This document shows positions 43,475 to 60,332 of a stretch of DNA of 64,000 nucleotides, in pieces (position 1 is the stretch's first letter; every line of letters begins with the position of its first letter). Position numbers and translations under genes: made by a program. The stretch comes from Coriaria nepalensis (Eukaryota > Streptophyta > Magnoliopsida > Cucurbitales > Coriariaceae), in contig CP114496.1 in assembly GCA_027186245.1 (NCBI GenBank), positions 9,574,001 through 9,638,000 of the forward strand, in the 5' to 3' direction. Below the pieces are notes generated by a model that was given only the letters and a program-made list of their open reading frames with translations, was not told the origin of the DNA and did no database searches.

Positions 43475-43932
43475 TGTTAAATTACATTGTTAAATTGATG
43501 AGATCGAGTTACAAACGATTTTTCATCGAAAACACCCCCTTGAATTTGGTGGTCTTATGTTTTCCATTGGTTGGCTGGCTCTACTTCCTTAACACAATTA
43601 TTCCGAAAAATGTACACAAGCGCCATTAGAGAGAATTTTAAGCATATGTAATTAGTTCCCAGAATATATCAAACGAATAGAATAAAGGCACATAGCATTT
43701 TGACCATTCAATGTTTGACAAGGGCTACATTAGTCAAATCTATAACAAGTCCCTAGAGTAGAGATGGTTCCCTGAATCCTGATACTTGAGGAGTCGGATT
43801 ATCCAAAAGAGGTTGAAATTAGATCTATACATTCACACGTGTTTCCTAAACAGACAGATGAGGAACAAAATACTATTCCCGTAGTAAGATGGACAAAATG
43901 GCAAAAGAAGTTGCTGATTGATCCGGCTTCAA

Positions 43933-45490
<1,558 letters not shown>

Positions 45491-46267
45491 ATGTGCCTGT
45501 CGGAAAAAGAAACAGAAAGAATATGGAAGAACAAGACTCAATAAACCGATCTCTGTTTCTCCCTCTCTAGAATTTCTGTCTTTTTGGGAGATTCTGCGGG
45601 GAAAATGAACTGTGGGTAATTTCGAAGAAGAAATATTCGAATTTAATTTTAAGTTTTAAATAAAAGAAAATAAAAGAAAATAAATAAATAAAAAGAACAT
45701 ACAGCGCGTGACGCTATCTCTTTGAAATCTGCTCCCCTTTCTTTCTTTAAATTTAAAATATAATATTAAATTTATATATAATTACGCTGAACTTTTCACC
45801 TTCATATATTATATAATATTATACATTATTTATATATAATTATAATAAATTAATCTACTGTATATATATATATATGCTCTCTATCCAAAAATTGATTGAT
45901 TTAACAGAATATTCATTGATATACAGATGGATAACTAGAGGAGAAGTTTACTTCACCAAAACAAGGGTGCAACATTACAAATGAAGAAAGGGAGAAAGAC
46001 AAACCTGTCACCCTCAATGAATGGGACAGAACCATAATGAGTTTGGCAGAAACTTTAAGTTAATTTGGGACAATGAGTACAGTATATGAGAATCAATCAT
46101 TTTGGGTTTGCCAGTCAAAGAAGTGGCAATTGGAGATACCAGAACAAAAAACCCATCTATCACGTTACAAGACTGGAAAAACATGTTCGTACAGGAATAG
46201 CATATCAAGACCAGAACAGAGATAATGTTTTTTAAAGAGTTTCAGAATTGCCAAAAGAAATCTGTGT
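45491..46267. other. Intergenic, very AT-rich
   Basis: RABB1 5' leader and proteasome-gene 3' UTR around a TATATA-rich stretch (45760-45880). No gene seen. Confidence 0.45.
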
Positions 46268-47708
46268 TCACTCTTCCATTGCGTCTCCTGCTTCAACGAC
46301 TTCCACCTTCTCCTTCAATGGGGTAATCTTTGTTGAGAGAACCTCTGAAACCAAGAAAACACGTGGAAAGATTAATCATTTTTCACCGTAGACATCATCG
46401 ATATGGTTCTCATAACATTCATAGCAGAAAACAAATGATAGCTTATGCAGAGAAAAGGTTGATAAAATAACGTATATTGACTCTTCTCTGGTCTCGGCCA
46501 CAGTCCAAGAAGTTGTTTTTTCCTATTTTGCATATCAAAGAGCTTAAATAAGCTTTTCCATAGAGATCTCACATGTCTAAGAAACACGCTACTAGATGCA
46601 ATATTACTCTATTACAAATTCAATTATGCGTGTTTAACGAAGCCACAGACCTTGTATGGAATGTTGTTTGTGAAACTATTGATAAGAACATTCACTTGAA
46701 AGAAGAAGGGAAAAAAATACAAGGTCAGAAGGAAGAAGATTACTAACCAGTCTTCTTAGAGAATGAATAGCCTTTTGCATTGACGTAGGTACGGGGATTT
46801 GGTGACAGGTGGTTTCTCAAGTACTCCTTCTGCCCCTATGCAATATAACCAAAAGCTTTTGAATAAGAAGATATTGAGATTCTCATTTCCATGAAAAGGG
46901 TGGAGATCCACAAACCTTGGTAATTACACAAACATCAACATTGCTACCACTTCCCAAGTCATTAAATATACCAGAGCAGATAGCTTCAGCCACAAGCTGT
47001 ACCCCTTCATCTCTCTACAATAAGGATGGAAAAAGCCATATAAGAAAATCAATAGATTGTTGCCTAGAAGCATCAAATTATAAAAACGATTATATTTAAG
47101 AATTGGACAAAAGCATTGCAAGACACTGACTTTCCACTACAGAAAGAAATTACTTGGCCACGCTCAATATACAAAGTTTCAGCTATCGTGATACATAAGT
47201 TTACATTATAACATGTACTTACAGTCATATTTTCTCGGTACTTGGACTCAAATACGGCCATTGCAGCCAGAGAACCGGAACCCATTGTAGCAAATGGCAA
47301 TGTGTCAGTAGACCCGTGGGGGTATATCTGAAGAATAAAACAATGCGATCACTAAAAAACCGCTTTAAGCTAATCCAAGAAACTTTATTCTGTTAAGTCG
47401 TCTAATGGATACCAAAAGAACTCACAGTATGCAAATGAGGTCCAGTAACATCAACTCCACCAAGCACCAAAGCAGCTGAGACATGACCTTGGTAGCTGGA
47501 GCACAAATCAAGCATATAACCTCATAGTCAGGTCATAGAGAAGAGAAAGGTTGTAGAAAAATAATTCCTCAAAGAGATAAAGAGACAGGCAAGGCTCGCT
47601 GAATTTAAAGGCTAGACTACTAAACTCTCATTCATTACTTATATCACACTGTCACTTGTATACCATTTTTTCTACTCCATAAGGTGACTTATCCAATGAA
47701 GAGAAGGA

Positions 47709-47745
<37 letters not shown>

Positions 47746-48413
47746 GGGGGGGTACTTGAACAGGTGTGTCTTCAAAAGGGTCAGTGCTGTAACAACCCTT
47801 GATTCTCGACCAGTATGATACCTATGTAACTGCAGCTGTGAGCTCACCATATCTAGAGAAATGCAAAAATTGAATTATTGGCTTGGAGAAGTTGGAGAAA
47901 AAAAAATTAATAGAGCAATTTAAGGCAAAATCAATACTAAACAGGTCACCTGTTACTGCCTCTGTATCAGCAGCTGTACCTGCTCCACAGCAATATATGT
48001 TTGGAGCCATGTAATGAATCTTCTCACAGTTCTTATCAGCAACTATGGGTCCCTCAGTGGCTCTTGTATCTGCTCCAAGAATAACACCATCCTGGATAAC
48101 AATCAAGACAAGAACAGCATAAGTATCCAACACATCATGGAAGTACCCCGCACAGTGCATGTGTAGATAGAACATGGATGTGCAAACTCATTGCTAATTC
48201 TACTCATTTTTTAACATGAAAAAGAATCAAGAAAATCCCAACAAATCACTTGGAAAAATGGAAAAGTACCTGGAAAACTAAACCAACAATGGTAGTTCCA
48301 GTCTTTAGAAAGGATGAAGGTTGAAGGCCGTTCTTTACAAGCATATCATTTCTTCGGCAGAGATCAAAACTAAACCCACCCTTGGGAGGAACATCTATTG
48401 CCGAATTTTCCAT
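46268..48413 (-). CDS. PBB: 20S proteasome subunit beta type-7
   Basis: Exons 48413-48270, 48091-47950, 47852-47756, 47495-47426, 47327-47223, 47014-46916, 46835-46748 and 46344-46268 join in frame to 273 codons, the length of Arabidopsis PBB1/PBB2. The propeptide ends ...FLKTG and the mature chain starts at the catalytic Thr about residue 40 (TTIVGLVF). [14 protein letters not shown] follows with the Asp and, later, Lys of the active site, and then [14 protein letters not shown] and [11 protein letters not shown]. This beta2-class subunit gives the trypsin-like activity of the core particle in cytosol and nucleus. A 5' UTR intron probably runs from a donor near 48846 to an acceptor near 48435. 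The intron after exon 3 begins GTAC then eight C and a (TC)n run. No lesion seen. Confidence 0.95.
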
Positions 48414-49589
48414 TTTTCACAAACCAAATAAAACCTGCACAGAGAATGATTCAAAATTTACTTCCAGAAACTAAAATTACCTCTACTAATCGATGAATGC
48501 AGGCAATTCCGTTAACCCAAAACCCGTAAAATACAACACATATATATATCTGCGGCCTAGATTTCTGTTGGATTCGAAAACCCCCAAAAAAAAAAGAAAA
48601 AAAAAACCCTAATATCAGTAACTAAGTAATCTGAAATCATGTAACAATCTTAGCATTCGGCATCAACTAAACACAGAATACCAGATTTCCAATCGTTAAT
48701 GCTACCAAGCTCGATTTCGAAAATCACAAAAACTTTCTGGAACACTAAAGTTCACAACAAATTGTTCCATCGTTCTTCTCAATAAGGAGTGGAGGACGAG
48801 TAAATCATCGAGAAAGAGAAAATAAGATGAGATGAAAAGTTCGTACCTGAGAGTGAAATGGATGAGGCTGAAGATCCTGATTCGATGAAGCGGCTTCTTC
48901 TTCTAGTCGACTGAGGCTGCGTCTATAAAATCTTAACTTGATGGAAAAGAAAACACTTTTTTTTTCTCTCTCTAAATAAATAAATAAAGAAATAAACAAT
49001 TGGGGAAATAATACATTTAATTGATATTTGTTTTTCTAAAAAAAAAGTACTATAACCCAATTGTTATTATGTCACGGGGGCGTTGACGGCGGAGCAACCT
49101 TTGGATTCGGCGATTGGGAGGCGAGAGTGGGTTTGATGTCGACTATAGAATGCCGCCGGGTCTAGGAATTGTCTAATTGAAGGTTGTGAATGGCTATTTT
49201 TTGAACCCATATCCAACGATGGAGGAAATATCATGAGTCGTCTTGAAATATTAAAACATGAAAGATGTGGATGGGCAAATGAATCACCACTTATCACTAA
49301 ACCCGACATGTCGGTGGATTAGAGGTCAATTTTAGTTTAGATTTAGGTGGTGGGTTGACCAATATATTTAAACACTTCTATATATATATATATATTGATA
49401 TTTCTTGTGCTCGCGCTCCAATTTGACAATCTCCGACCAACAAATGCTACAAATTAACACGTCAAAATTTTTAAACTCTGACTTTTAGATTTCAAAATAA
49501 TCTTAAGATAATTTCGCTTTTGCTTAGAAATATTTCTCAACAAACTAAACATAGCTAGAAGCATACATATATGCAATAATGATATTCAT
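48414..49589. other. Proteasome gene 5' leader and intergenic
   Basis: Holds the probable 5' UTR intron (about 48435-48846) and first non-coding exon of the proteasome gene, then AT-rich sequence. A coding-looking patch at 49067-49309 (-) is too short and unsupported. Confidence 0.45.
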
Positions 49590-51998
<2,409 letters not shown>

Positions 51999-53278
51999 AG
52001 TGGTAGCTACCAGCTGGTTTTGTTCCACTCTTATTGGTTTGTCCCCTATCTATAATGCTTACTTACTACTACCTATATATAAATGAGCCAAGTTTAGTGG
52101 GTCAAATCAGATTAGATTAGTTCTTGTTATCATGTAAATATGCACGTAAGTAATTACAATGTTTTGTCTCACACTTTGTTTGTGATCAAAAAGCTTGAAC
52201 AAGGGTTTGATTAATATGGGCATTGGTTCCCTAAAGGACAACACACTAAGGATGAAATTTCAACCCACTTTAGAACAAGAGACTTGGATTCATCATCTCT
52301 CTTTTTTGCTTGTATGTGTTATTGATGTTGATGTGTACGTTACTCATCCGACAAAATATGAAACCATCATAAGTTTTTGTACAATTAATTACATACCCTT
52401 TAAGTCATTGAGGAGGGGGCTCGTCTTCTTCTTCCTCTTTTCATGTTTTTTTTTTTTTTTCTTCAGTCACATCACAAAGCAATTAGCCCTTAAGATGAGA
52501 GAAAGGTGATGTGAAATAGTTGATAAATGAAGGAAGAAAGAAAGGGAGTGTAACAATAGAGTTGGGACACCTGAGGCAATTTAGATAGCTTACATCTAGA
52601 ACAATTTGAGTTCCAATTAGCTGGCTATCAATTTGTATTGCAATCAAGTGTCAACCTTTTTCACTTTTCTACTGTCTTCACAGTTCTAGCTAGTACTATT
52701 GTTCTTTGACAAAGTCGAAAGTATCCAAGTTATAACTCTTATTTTTAGAAGCTGGTTAATTTATTTCCAAAGTTTTGCATTTGAAATTTATATAGATTTT
52801 TTTTTTTTCTTATAGTCAGTATATAAATATTAAAATTTTGATGTTAGTTATAATTTAAAAATTAGATAAAAATTAATAATAAGAAATATTCATTAGTACG
52901 TGTGTTACTTACTTTAAGCTGACTCAACTATGGATTAGGCTTTCGCTATGAGTCTGGCCCAAAACATCTTGAACCAACCACCCTTGGAAAGGTTCTTGAG
53001 CTGTTTGATTACATGTATCTAGAGAAACGCCCAATTCAAGGAGCCCAACTTCCCTCTGGCCCACTAATAAATAACTACATTTTCTCGCTTACAAACTAAC
53101 AAACAATTACCAAAAAAAAAAAATATATATATATATATATATTATATATTCTTGATCAATCATAAAAGTCCCAAATTCTCACCACCATCATTCATCTGAG
53201 CTTTAATAATCCACCGAACCCATCAAGAATTTACGACAAGCTGAACAAAAACAACCCAAAAAGACAGCCCATAACATC
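51999..53278. other. Intergenic upstream of CYP724
   Basis: CYP724 promoter region, followed by AT-rich sequence with poly-T runs at 52450 and 52800 and (TA)n at about 53123-53145. No gene seen. Confidence 0.45.
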
Positions 53279-53957
53279 ATGTTCATCAGTAGGCAAGATC
53301 AAACGCCAAGTTTTAACCCAAAAAGGAAGAACCCAAACTCAATCCAAATTCCGACCGTGAGTTCTATTCTTACCCACGTTTTGTGACCCATGTAGATGAC
53401 GAGTTCTTATCGACATTGACCAACCTTTATAAAGAAAGGCTGAGCCTCCCCCGGCTCAGAAATTCTTGACATAATGAGCTCATGGGTTAGCCACTTGCCT
53501 CAGGAGGTCAAGTACAAGAGAGTAGTGGGTCATGGTCTAAATGCCCAAGAGCTAGCTATAAATCCACAGATTGATTATTTCTTCGTTAGGGATCTTAACG
53601 ACGACCAGAAGCTTGTAGTGGAAGACTGCAGTTTTTTATGTCTTTTGTGTACTGTCAGCGTGCAGTATCTTCAACAGCCCGAGAATGTACGTACAAGCAC
53701 TTTTCAAACTGCAGTTTGAGCTGATTAACATGTTTGATTACGGTTGATGCAGGTGTTTGCTGAGGTGATTAGGGTGCTTCATAGAACAATCTATTACTAA
53801 AGCTCACTATGAGACGGCTATAAGTGCATGGCGAGATGGGTCCGGTTGTAGTAGAGTACAATTGGTTGTACAGTACTTTCAATGTGTAGAAGGATTTACA
53901 GAGCCCGAAATCATTAGAAAGATAAGTAATGCAGATGGTGGGGATCAAGAAGAATGA
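53279..53957 (+). pseudogene. SAM-dependent methyltransferase-like pseudogene fragment
   Basis: Similar to a plant Methyltransf_11-like protein. Recognisable pieces in order: MFISRQDQTPSFNPKRK, EFYSYPRFVTHVDDE, LTNLYKERL, ILDIMSSWVSHLPQEVKYKR, VVGHGLNAQELAINP, DYFFVRDLND and TVSVQYLQQPEN, then after an intron (donor about 53687, acceptor about 53752) VFAEVIRVL, and finally ISAWRDGSGCSRVQLVVQYF and CVEGFTEPEI. Frame changes occur after the first piece, near 53450 and near 53785, where the expected VFIVSFSN segment has been lost. The retained intron shows it is not a processed copy. The family is recalled, not searched. Confidence 0.7.
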
Positions 53958-54619
53958 ATCGCCATTGATGAGTTGGGTTTTAAGCTTGTTAGGGATGGAT
54001 GTTTTCAAGGGAAAATCCTCTTTATGTTGTTGTAGCTTATAAGAACTCTAAGCCTGTGTATAAGTGAGAATTGACGAGGACTATATGTCCGTTTATGTGA
54101 TCGATGTTTGGTTTAAGGATATATTGGTTTGATTGTTAGAGGCATATTGACAATATGGGATTGATCTAGAATATGATTGTTAGAGGCATATTGACAATAT
54201 GGGATTGATCTAGAATATGATCTTAATCTTAGTTTTAAGACTAAACAAACTTATTAAACAAATGCAAAGACATTAGGAGAAAGTTAAACAAATCCAAACT
54301 AGTCTGACCTGTTATAACTATTATCATTTGACTAGTTTCCGTCTCGTTTAAAGTTTAACGTTTAGTTTTCCATGACATAAGTCCGATTCGATCGATACTT
54401 CGAGGTATGAGAGTCTGACCTTGGATTTGGTATGACTTATGAGAAAAGGCATTTTCTTTTTTAAGAAAATAATAATAAAAAAATATCTTCACCTGCAAAT
54501 CTACGGTCATTTTGGGGCAATCTAGCTAGGCCAAAGAGTGACCTGTGACCCAATCCAACAACAATCCCCTTCACTCTCCTTCCATCTTCCTTATCTTCTC
54601 TTTCGCCCTCTCGCTAGCC
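53958..54619. other. Intergenic with a 44-bp tandem duplication
   Basis: Apart from the repeat at 54131-54218 nothing gene-like was seen. Confidence 0.45.
54131..54218. repeat. 44-bp tandem duplication
   Basis: GATTGTTAGAGGCATATTGA and the next 24 bases occur at 54131 and again, identical, at 54175. Confidence 0.9.
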
Positions 54620-56194
54620 ATGTCCTCTGCAACCACCTCTGTTTTCAAGCCATCATCAATGGCAGCTGAAAGCTATCTAACCTCAATTTCTCCCCTCTTC
54701 GCCACAAATAACCAGTACCCGATTCTCTCACTCACTTCAAAATCCATCAAATTCCAACAGCTCTCGTGCTCTTCATCTTCTTCATATTCAGTCTTCCTTT
54801 CACGGGTCTCTCTAAAAAACAAATATTTATCTTCCCCTCTCCGTCTAGTTCCTCTTGTGGCCCAAACTTCAGATTGGGCTCAACAAGGTGAAGAGGGACA
54901 AAACCCAGTTGAAGTTGAGGAAAAAGAGGAAGTGGGTTACAATTGGGAGAGTCAAAGCACGGCGGAGGACACGGTGGAGGAGAATGTGATTGTGGGTGAG
55001 ACTGAAGTAGAAGAGGAAGAGGCTTCTTATCCAGAGCCACCTGAAGAAGCTAAGCTCTTTGTGGGTAATTTACCCTATGATGTTGACAGTGAGAAACTTG
55101 CTGAGCTTTTCAATCAAGCTGGGATTGTTGAAATCGCTGAGGTACATAAACTTTGTGTCTGAGAAATAATGCTTTCTTGGTAGTAGTTTATTCAATTTTT
55201 TCTTGGATATTTTTTGGCAGGTGATTTATAATAGAGAAACAGATCAGAGTCGAGGTTTTGGGTTTGTAACAATGAGTACCGTTGAAGAAGCTGAAAAGGC
55301 TGTGGAGTTGTATAATCGTTATGTGAGTTTTGCTCTGCCCTTCTATGAAATGAATTTCTCGGCTTTTTCTATTCTTTAAAAATGGTAATAGTTATGAACT
55401 TATGGTGATTACATATTTTGTTTTTGGTGTTAAGCTTAATGAAAGCATGTTAATTCAAAACAAGGTTGATATGAACTCTAGTATCTTGGTATTAGGCTCA
55501 AAATAGGCTCTTTTTCATGCAATTTCATGTTACATTCTTTATAACATGATGAACTCTTCAAAGACTGTTTTTGAAGCATACAGCTTGAGTATATAAACAT
55601 TCCATTTTGGGAACCATTCTGTTGAAAATATTCAATTGAATTCATATACATATACATATCTATATTTCCCTTTGTGCTTGTTGATCAGGACATAGGTGGG
55701 AGGCTATTGACAGTAAACAAGGCAGCTCCAAGAGGGGCCCGCCCGGAAAGAATCCAACAATCAGACGAGCCACCTTCTTTCAGAGTGTACGTGGGCAATC
55801 TGCCATGGCAAGTGGATGATGCTCGTTTAGAACAAGTCTTTAGTGAGCATGGAAAAGTGGTCAATGCTCGGGTTGTTTATGACAGAGAAACAGGCCGTTC
55901 TCGTGGGTTCGGTTTTGTTACCTTGTCCAGTGAGACCGAATTGAATGATGCCATTGCTGCTCTTGATGGACAGGTTAGTAATAGTTGTAGTACTAATTCA
56001 CAATTACCCACGTTCGTTAATTTCCGTGCTAGGACTGGATTTTAGATTTAAACTGGTGTCACAAAACCGTGCGGATTAAATAGATTTGTAATGTCTATCA
56101 ACTTGTTTACCGGTGTGTGCAGAGCCTTGACGGAAGGGCTATAAGGGTAAATGTAGCGGAAGGAAGACCAAGGCGTAGCTCGTTTTCATTCTAA
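54620..56194 (+). CDS. Chloroplast ribonucleoprotein, cp31/cp29 type (two RRMs)
   Basis: Exons 54620-55141, 55221-55322, 55689-55973 and 56123-56194 join in frame to 326 codons. The start [13 protein letters not shown] opens a long Ser-rich plastid transit peptide; a later ATG at 54659 is also possible. An acidic linker (about 90-140: [14 protein letters not shown] and similar) precedes RRM1 (RNP2 LFVGNLP about 145, RNP1 RGFGFVTM) and RRM2 (RNP2 VYVGNLP, RNP1 RGFGFVTL), ending [15 protein letters not shown]. Transit peptide, acidic domain and twin RRMs in that order define the nuclear-encoded cpRNPs that stabilise and help edit chloroplast mRNAs. The acidic domain favours the cp31 subgroup; this is an inference. 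No lesion seen. Confidence 0.92.
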
Positions 56195-56964
56195 GAGAGA
56201 GAGTTTCTATCACAAAGATGAACTCTTCCATATCACTTTCATTGAAGAAGGGAGAAGTTCCATCTTTGCATGGAACAGAGGGGGTCGATTCCGAATGCTT
56301 CTGTAATCAACTTTTTTTTTTTATCTGTAATGTTTTTTGAGTATATGGTGATGAGCTGATAGAAAAGTTTACAAATCATTGTTACACACTTGTCATTGAT
56401 ATATTGCATGTATCAACTTATCTTCTTCTTTGAGACGTTGTATGCATTTCCAATGGCAATCCTACCATCTTCAGTGTAGCAACATGTCTCCAAATGGGTT
56501 TTCGAATGGACGGGGCTGGACTGAATCAGATCTAAACTTAATCAAGTCATCGATATTAAATTACTTAAAAGGTTTATGCATTTATCTTAACACATCCTTA
56601 CAAAAAGTTGACCACTTTGTACACACCGAAGAGACTAGAGACCAAAAGAAAGATCAGTTATATTCCTTGCTTTTCACTTTCTTTCATTCTACAATCGTGA
56701 AAAGAAGCTACCAATCTAGTCATTCACAAGTTACTACGGTTTTCTTAATCATAGTATAGGATTCGGCCTAATCCATATGTCTTACTACCAGAAAAGTTCT
56801 CATGTACCGTTCATGGGCCTTTACTCTTTTCTGTAAAATGTTACCAATATTTAACCAATCTGCTGAAGCAAAGAAGAAGATTCACTTCGCATTTATTCTG
56901 TTCTGAAGATTACTCTATAAAAGGAAACTTATCCATACTGTATAAATAAGCACCTCAAAGAACA
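56195..56964. other. Intergenic
   Basis: cpRNP 3' UTR and AT-rich spacer. No gene seen. Confidence 0.45.
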
Positions 56965-58959
56965 ATGGAAATGAAGCAAACATCAGATAATATACCGAGA
57001 ATGATCAAGAGGGATCAGCTTCTATTTTCCTCCTCAGATGACAATGTAATAGCCAAGCAGATCCAAGCAACTCATTCTACCGATTTGCTATCTACTGATG
57101 TCCAACCTGTTCTTTCTATTGTAGAGGATGTTTTCGACCTTTCTTCGCCCGTTATTGATCCCATGGTTAAACCGGTAATTTTTACTGACTACATTATAAG
57201 AGCTGAGTAATTCTGTCTGTTTTTCACCTTTCAATACTTTTGTAGGATTTACTAGAACATATTGAAGATTTAGATGATAAGACTAGCCAGACCAGCTTCT
57301 CCAGCACGCTTGAATCTATGGCATATCTCATTGATTGGATTTCATGCGAGGTTCGTATCAAGTCTCTTAGCTTTAAAAGGAAGAAAAATGAGAGTACTAA
57401 ATAAAAATTCTGATTCTTTTTTGTTTTTTACAGATAGCCTGCAAGTTTTCAAGTGGAGGAGAATGAGATGCACATAACACAACAATATCTCTATCATTAG
57501 CTGTCAAACTATTCATGGGATGCAAAATCGGTGCTAGCCTTAGCAGCTTTTGCTGTTAACCATGGAGAATTCTGGCTCATAGCTCAAAACTTCTCATCAA
57601 ACCAGCTTGCCAAATCGGTAGCAATCCTTAAACAACTACCTGGAATTCTAGAACATCATGCCTCTCTAAAACCTGGTTCGTTGCAATAACCAATCTCATC
57701 AAGGACATGGTTGATGTGACCAAGTGTATTGTAAGGTACGTGGACCTTCCAACTGAATACATCTCAACAGATGTTCCTCCTTTGTCAACTGCCCTGGCCC
57801 ACATTCCAATCTCTGTTTAGTGGACGATCCGGAGTGTTGTTGCTTGTGCTTCTCAGATTGCTAGCTTTACCGGAATGCCCCATGAGTACGCATCAAATCA
57901 TCTAGTCTATATACTCTTTTGACCAATAAGAAGCTGCCACCTTAGCATGTGGTCTTTATACTCTTTTCAGGCGTCTAATGTCAACCAAGATGTCGGAGTT
58001 GTCGAGCTTGGCTAACAAAATGAGCAATACACATAGCCATCTGCTTAACCTCCTACAAGCTTGTGATAAGCACATTGGTAAGTTTTTATTTTATACAAAT
58101 TTAGTGAAATGTCAAGGATGAATTCTCCAAATTTAGAGAGAGTAATTTTATGATCTAATTGTTTAGATGAAAGAAGACGTCATGAAGCTTATCGGAACCT
58201 ACTAAATTTCTTCAACTCAATCCATATTGACAATATGAAGGTCCTCAAGGCGTTGATTTGCAGCCGCTTTTCAACGGATCAACCAAGAAAAGAGTATGAT
58301 GCTCTTACATATATAAGAATAAATTTGCGAAATTTTGTGTTCGTTAGATGATTGAAGAAAGATTCATATGCCGAGGAGAAGACAGAGAGTGGATCTGAAA
58401 ATTTATGAAAACGGTGCAAGGTATGGCTCAAGTTGCGGAAATTTCTTTGGGGATGGCTTATGTTGGAAAGAGCAACCCGAAAGAGCGGGTCCGCAGGAAC
58501 ATAGAAACAATAAACACAGAGAAACTGCGCTATAGCTTGCAAGATCTGGCCTCAGTTCGGTACTTCTGGGACCTTATAGAGAGCATGTGGCAATCGAAAA
58601 TGCAACTTGGGAGAACACCAGAGAATGATCCGATAACACACGATATCGTGTCAATGCATAGCTTCGATAGCAGTGAAGGCGGGTGGACGCTACTTAGCCA
58701 TGGATTCAATGAGATGACTAAAGCTAAAGGGGTCGCATTTCTGAATTACTTGTAGGAGTATGACAAATGGAAAGAGCAAGATCAGGAGAAGGGGCTTGTC
58801 CTGGCTACAGATGATTACCTCAAGCAACTTCAGACCCCACATCATTGTAACCGCCTTGTGTTGCCCGTTATGGCTGGGAAAGTTCCTGAAAGAGTGGTTT
58901 GCTCAGAATGTGGCCGCGCAATGGAGAGGTTCTTCATGTATCAGTGTTGCAACGAATAA
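56965..58959 (+). pseudogene. Sieve element occlusion (SEO) protein pseudogene
   Basis: Similarity to plant SEO proteins (phloem forisome/P-protein filaments) runs from the start MEMKQTSDNIPRM to the C-terminal Cys motif VVCSECGRAMERFFMYQCC. Recognisable exons include LSSPVIDPMV, DLLEHIEDLDDKTS, SMAYLIDWISCE, YSWDAKSVLALAAFAVNHG, MVDVTKCIV, FTGMPHE, MSELSSLANKMS and YVGKSNPKERVRRNI. Breaks: TGA at 57464, frameshifts in the third exon (about 57470-57690), TAG at 57818, a large internal loss after 58280, TGA at 58395 and TAG at 58753. Intact SEO proteins are about 700-800 residues, so a substantial middle part is missing. Introns remain, so it is a decayed duplicate, not a retrocopy. Confidence 0.87.
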
Positions 58960-59930
58960 GACTCAAGTATTACATAGCGTAATGCATATCATCATGCTTG
59001 TCATTCGTGCGATATTATGACTATCAACTGCTTGAAATTAGTAGAAGATTACAGAAACATGTCTCTGTCTGTAAATATTTTAATTGATAAAATGTGTTGT
59101 TTCATTTCTATTAAGAAATACCCCCTGTTTCTGCAATAGACTATCCGATCTCTAGTTCTTAAACTTCTATCTAATCTGAAAACTTCAGTCGAATAGTATT
59201 TTTCAGTTCAAACAAACAATGACCTATAATTGAGTCCGCCACAATGCAGAATCCTACTATGTAAAAACATGCTTTGCTCCGATGTGTCATGGAAGTGGAG
59301 TGTCCAAGTAAAAAAGGTAAGAGTAGAGAGATCACAAACGAGAAAAATAACTATTCTTCAATTAGGTTTCAAAGGATTCTTACCTAAAACAGAAGCAAAG
59401 AAGCAAATTCAACTATCTAGAGTGTAGACAATTGACAATCATCTTTATTCCACTACACATGGTTCTAGGTAGTCAAGAAATTGTGCAATAAAAAACGCAT
59501 GAAATAATTGGCATCTCTGCCATCATGTCAAATCCAAAGCAGCAACTCGGATTGCAAACAATGTCCGATTATGTTGAGATAATGAAGCAAGTTGATTGAC
59601 TATCTATCCTTCTCTCTAAGTTCCTTCTTAATACCATATGGTAACAACAATAGCAGATTGCTTGATTGAGTTTCACAAAACCTTTCCCTTTTCCTAAAGA
59701 ATTCAAAGACAACTCTTTTATTGGGTGAGGTTTTTGAAATCCGTAACCAAGGATAGTTTGTAATAAAATAACAAACCAATTCAGAGTAAAGGGGTAACTA
59801 AAGGGGAACAATTTTCCAAATTCTACAAAAACTGAATCTCAAATTGGAACAAATTCAACGAGTCTTATAAAAATCTCTTCCCCAAAATAATCAAAACTAA
59901 CCGAATTGAAAGAAAAAAGAAAACTGCAAA
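58960..59930. other. Intergenic, convergent 3' flanks
   Basis: No gene seen between the SEO remnant and the mS38-like gene. Confidence 0.45.
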
Positions 59931-60332
59931 CTATGTCTTTCTCTGTAGCCGCTTCCTAAGCTTCCTATACTTGTGCTTGTTCATCTTCCTCTTCCTCTTC
60001 TTCTTTACACTATCAGCCAAAATCTTCCGCGAATCATCCTCACCCAAATCATCCTCCTCCGTTTGACGTCGAACCGACCCAGACGGAAAAATCGGGTTTG
60101 GAGAAAACCCAAATGGAAAGCTGGGGTAAATCTGAGAGAATGGAGAAGAAGAATTCGAGTTCTTCATTACTGGATAGTTGACCCATTGAACTGCTCGATC
60201 GGCTTCTCTCAGATTTGATTGTTGAATAGGAAACGGTAGTGGATTGAGATTTGACGATGGGTGATTGTAAAGAGTAGATATTATTCTTGTCAATGGCGAT
60301 TTTTTGAGGAGTTTTTGGAGTGAGGAAGCCAT
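59931..60332 (-). CDS. mS38 / COX24-AURKAIP1 type mitoribosomal protein
   Basis: A single exon of 133 codons. The N-terminus (MASSLQKLLKKSPLTRII) is an amphipathic basic presequence for mitochondria. The middle is low-complexity Ser/Pro. The C-terminus KKKRKRKMNKHKYRKLRKR is the conserved COX24/AURKAIP1 (DUF1713) motif of small-subunit protein mS38, which binds rRNA near the decoding region of mitochondrial ribosomes. Short length and Lys/Arg-rich end match the family. TGGGCC elements lie 90-160 bases upstream, as in many plant nuclear genes for mitochondrial ribosomal proteins. Confidence 0.85.
   Translation of the reverse strand: MASSLQKLLKKSPLTRIISTLYNHPSSNLNPLPFPIQQSNLREADRAVQWVNYPVMKNSNSSSPFSQIYPSFPFGFSPNPIFPSGSVRRQTEEDDLGEDDSRKILADSVKKKRKRKMNKHKYRKLRKRLQRKT

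Noticed and set aside
49067..49309. Minus-strand ORF MSGLVISGDSFAH
   Set aside because: No start context, splice partner or family match; lies in intergenic DNA.
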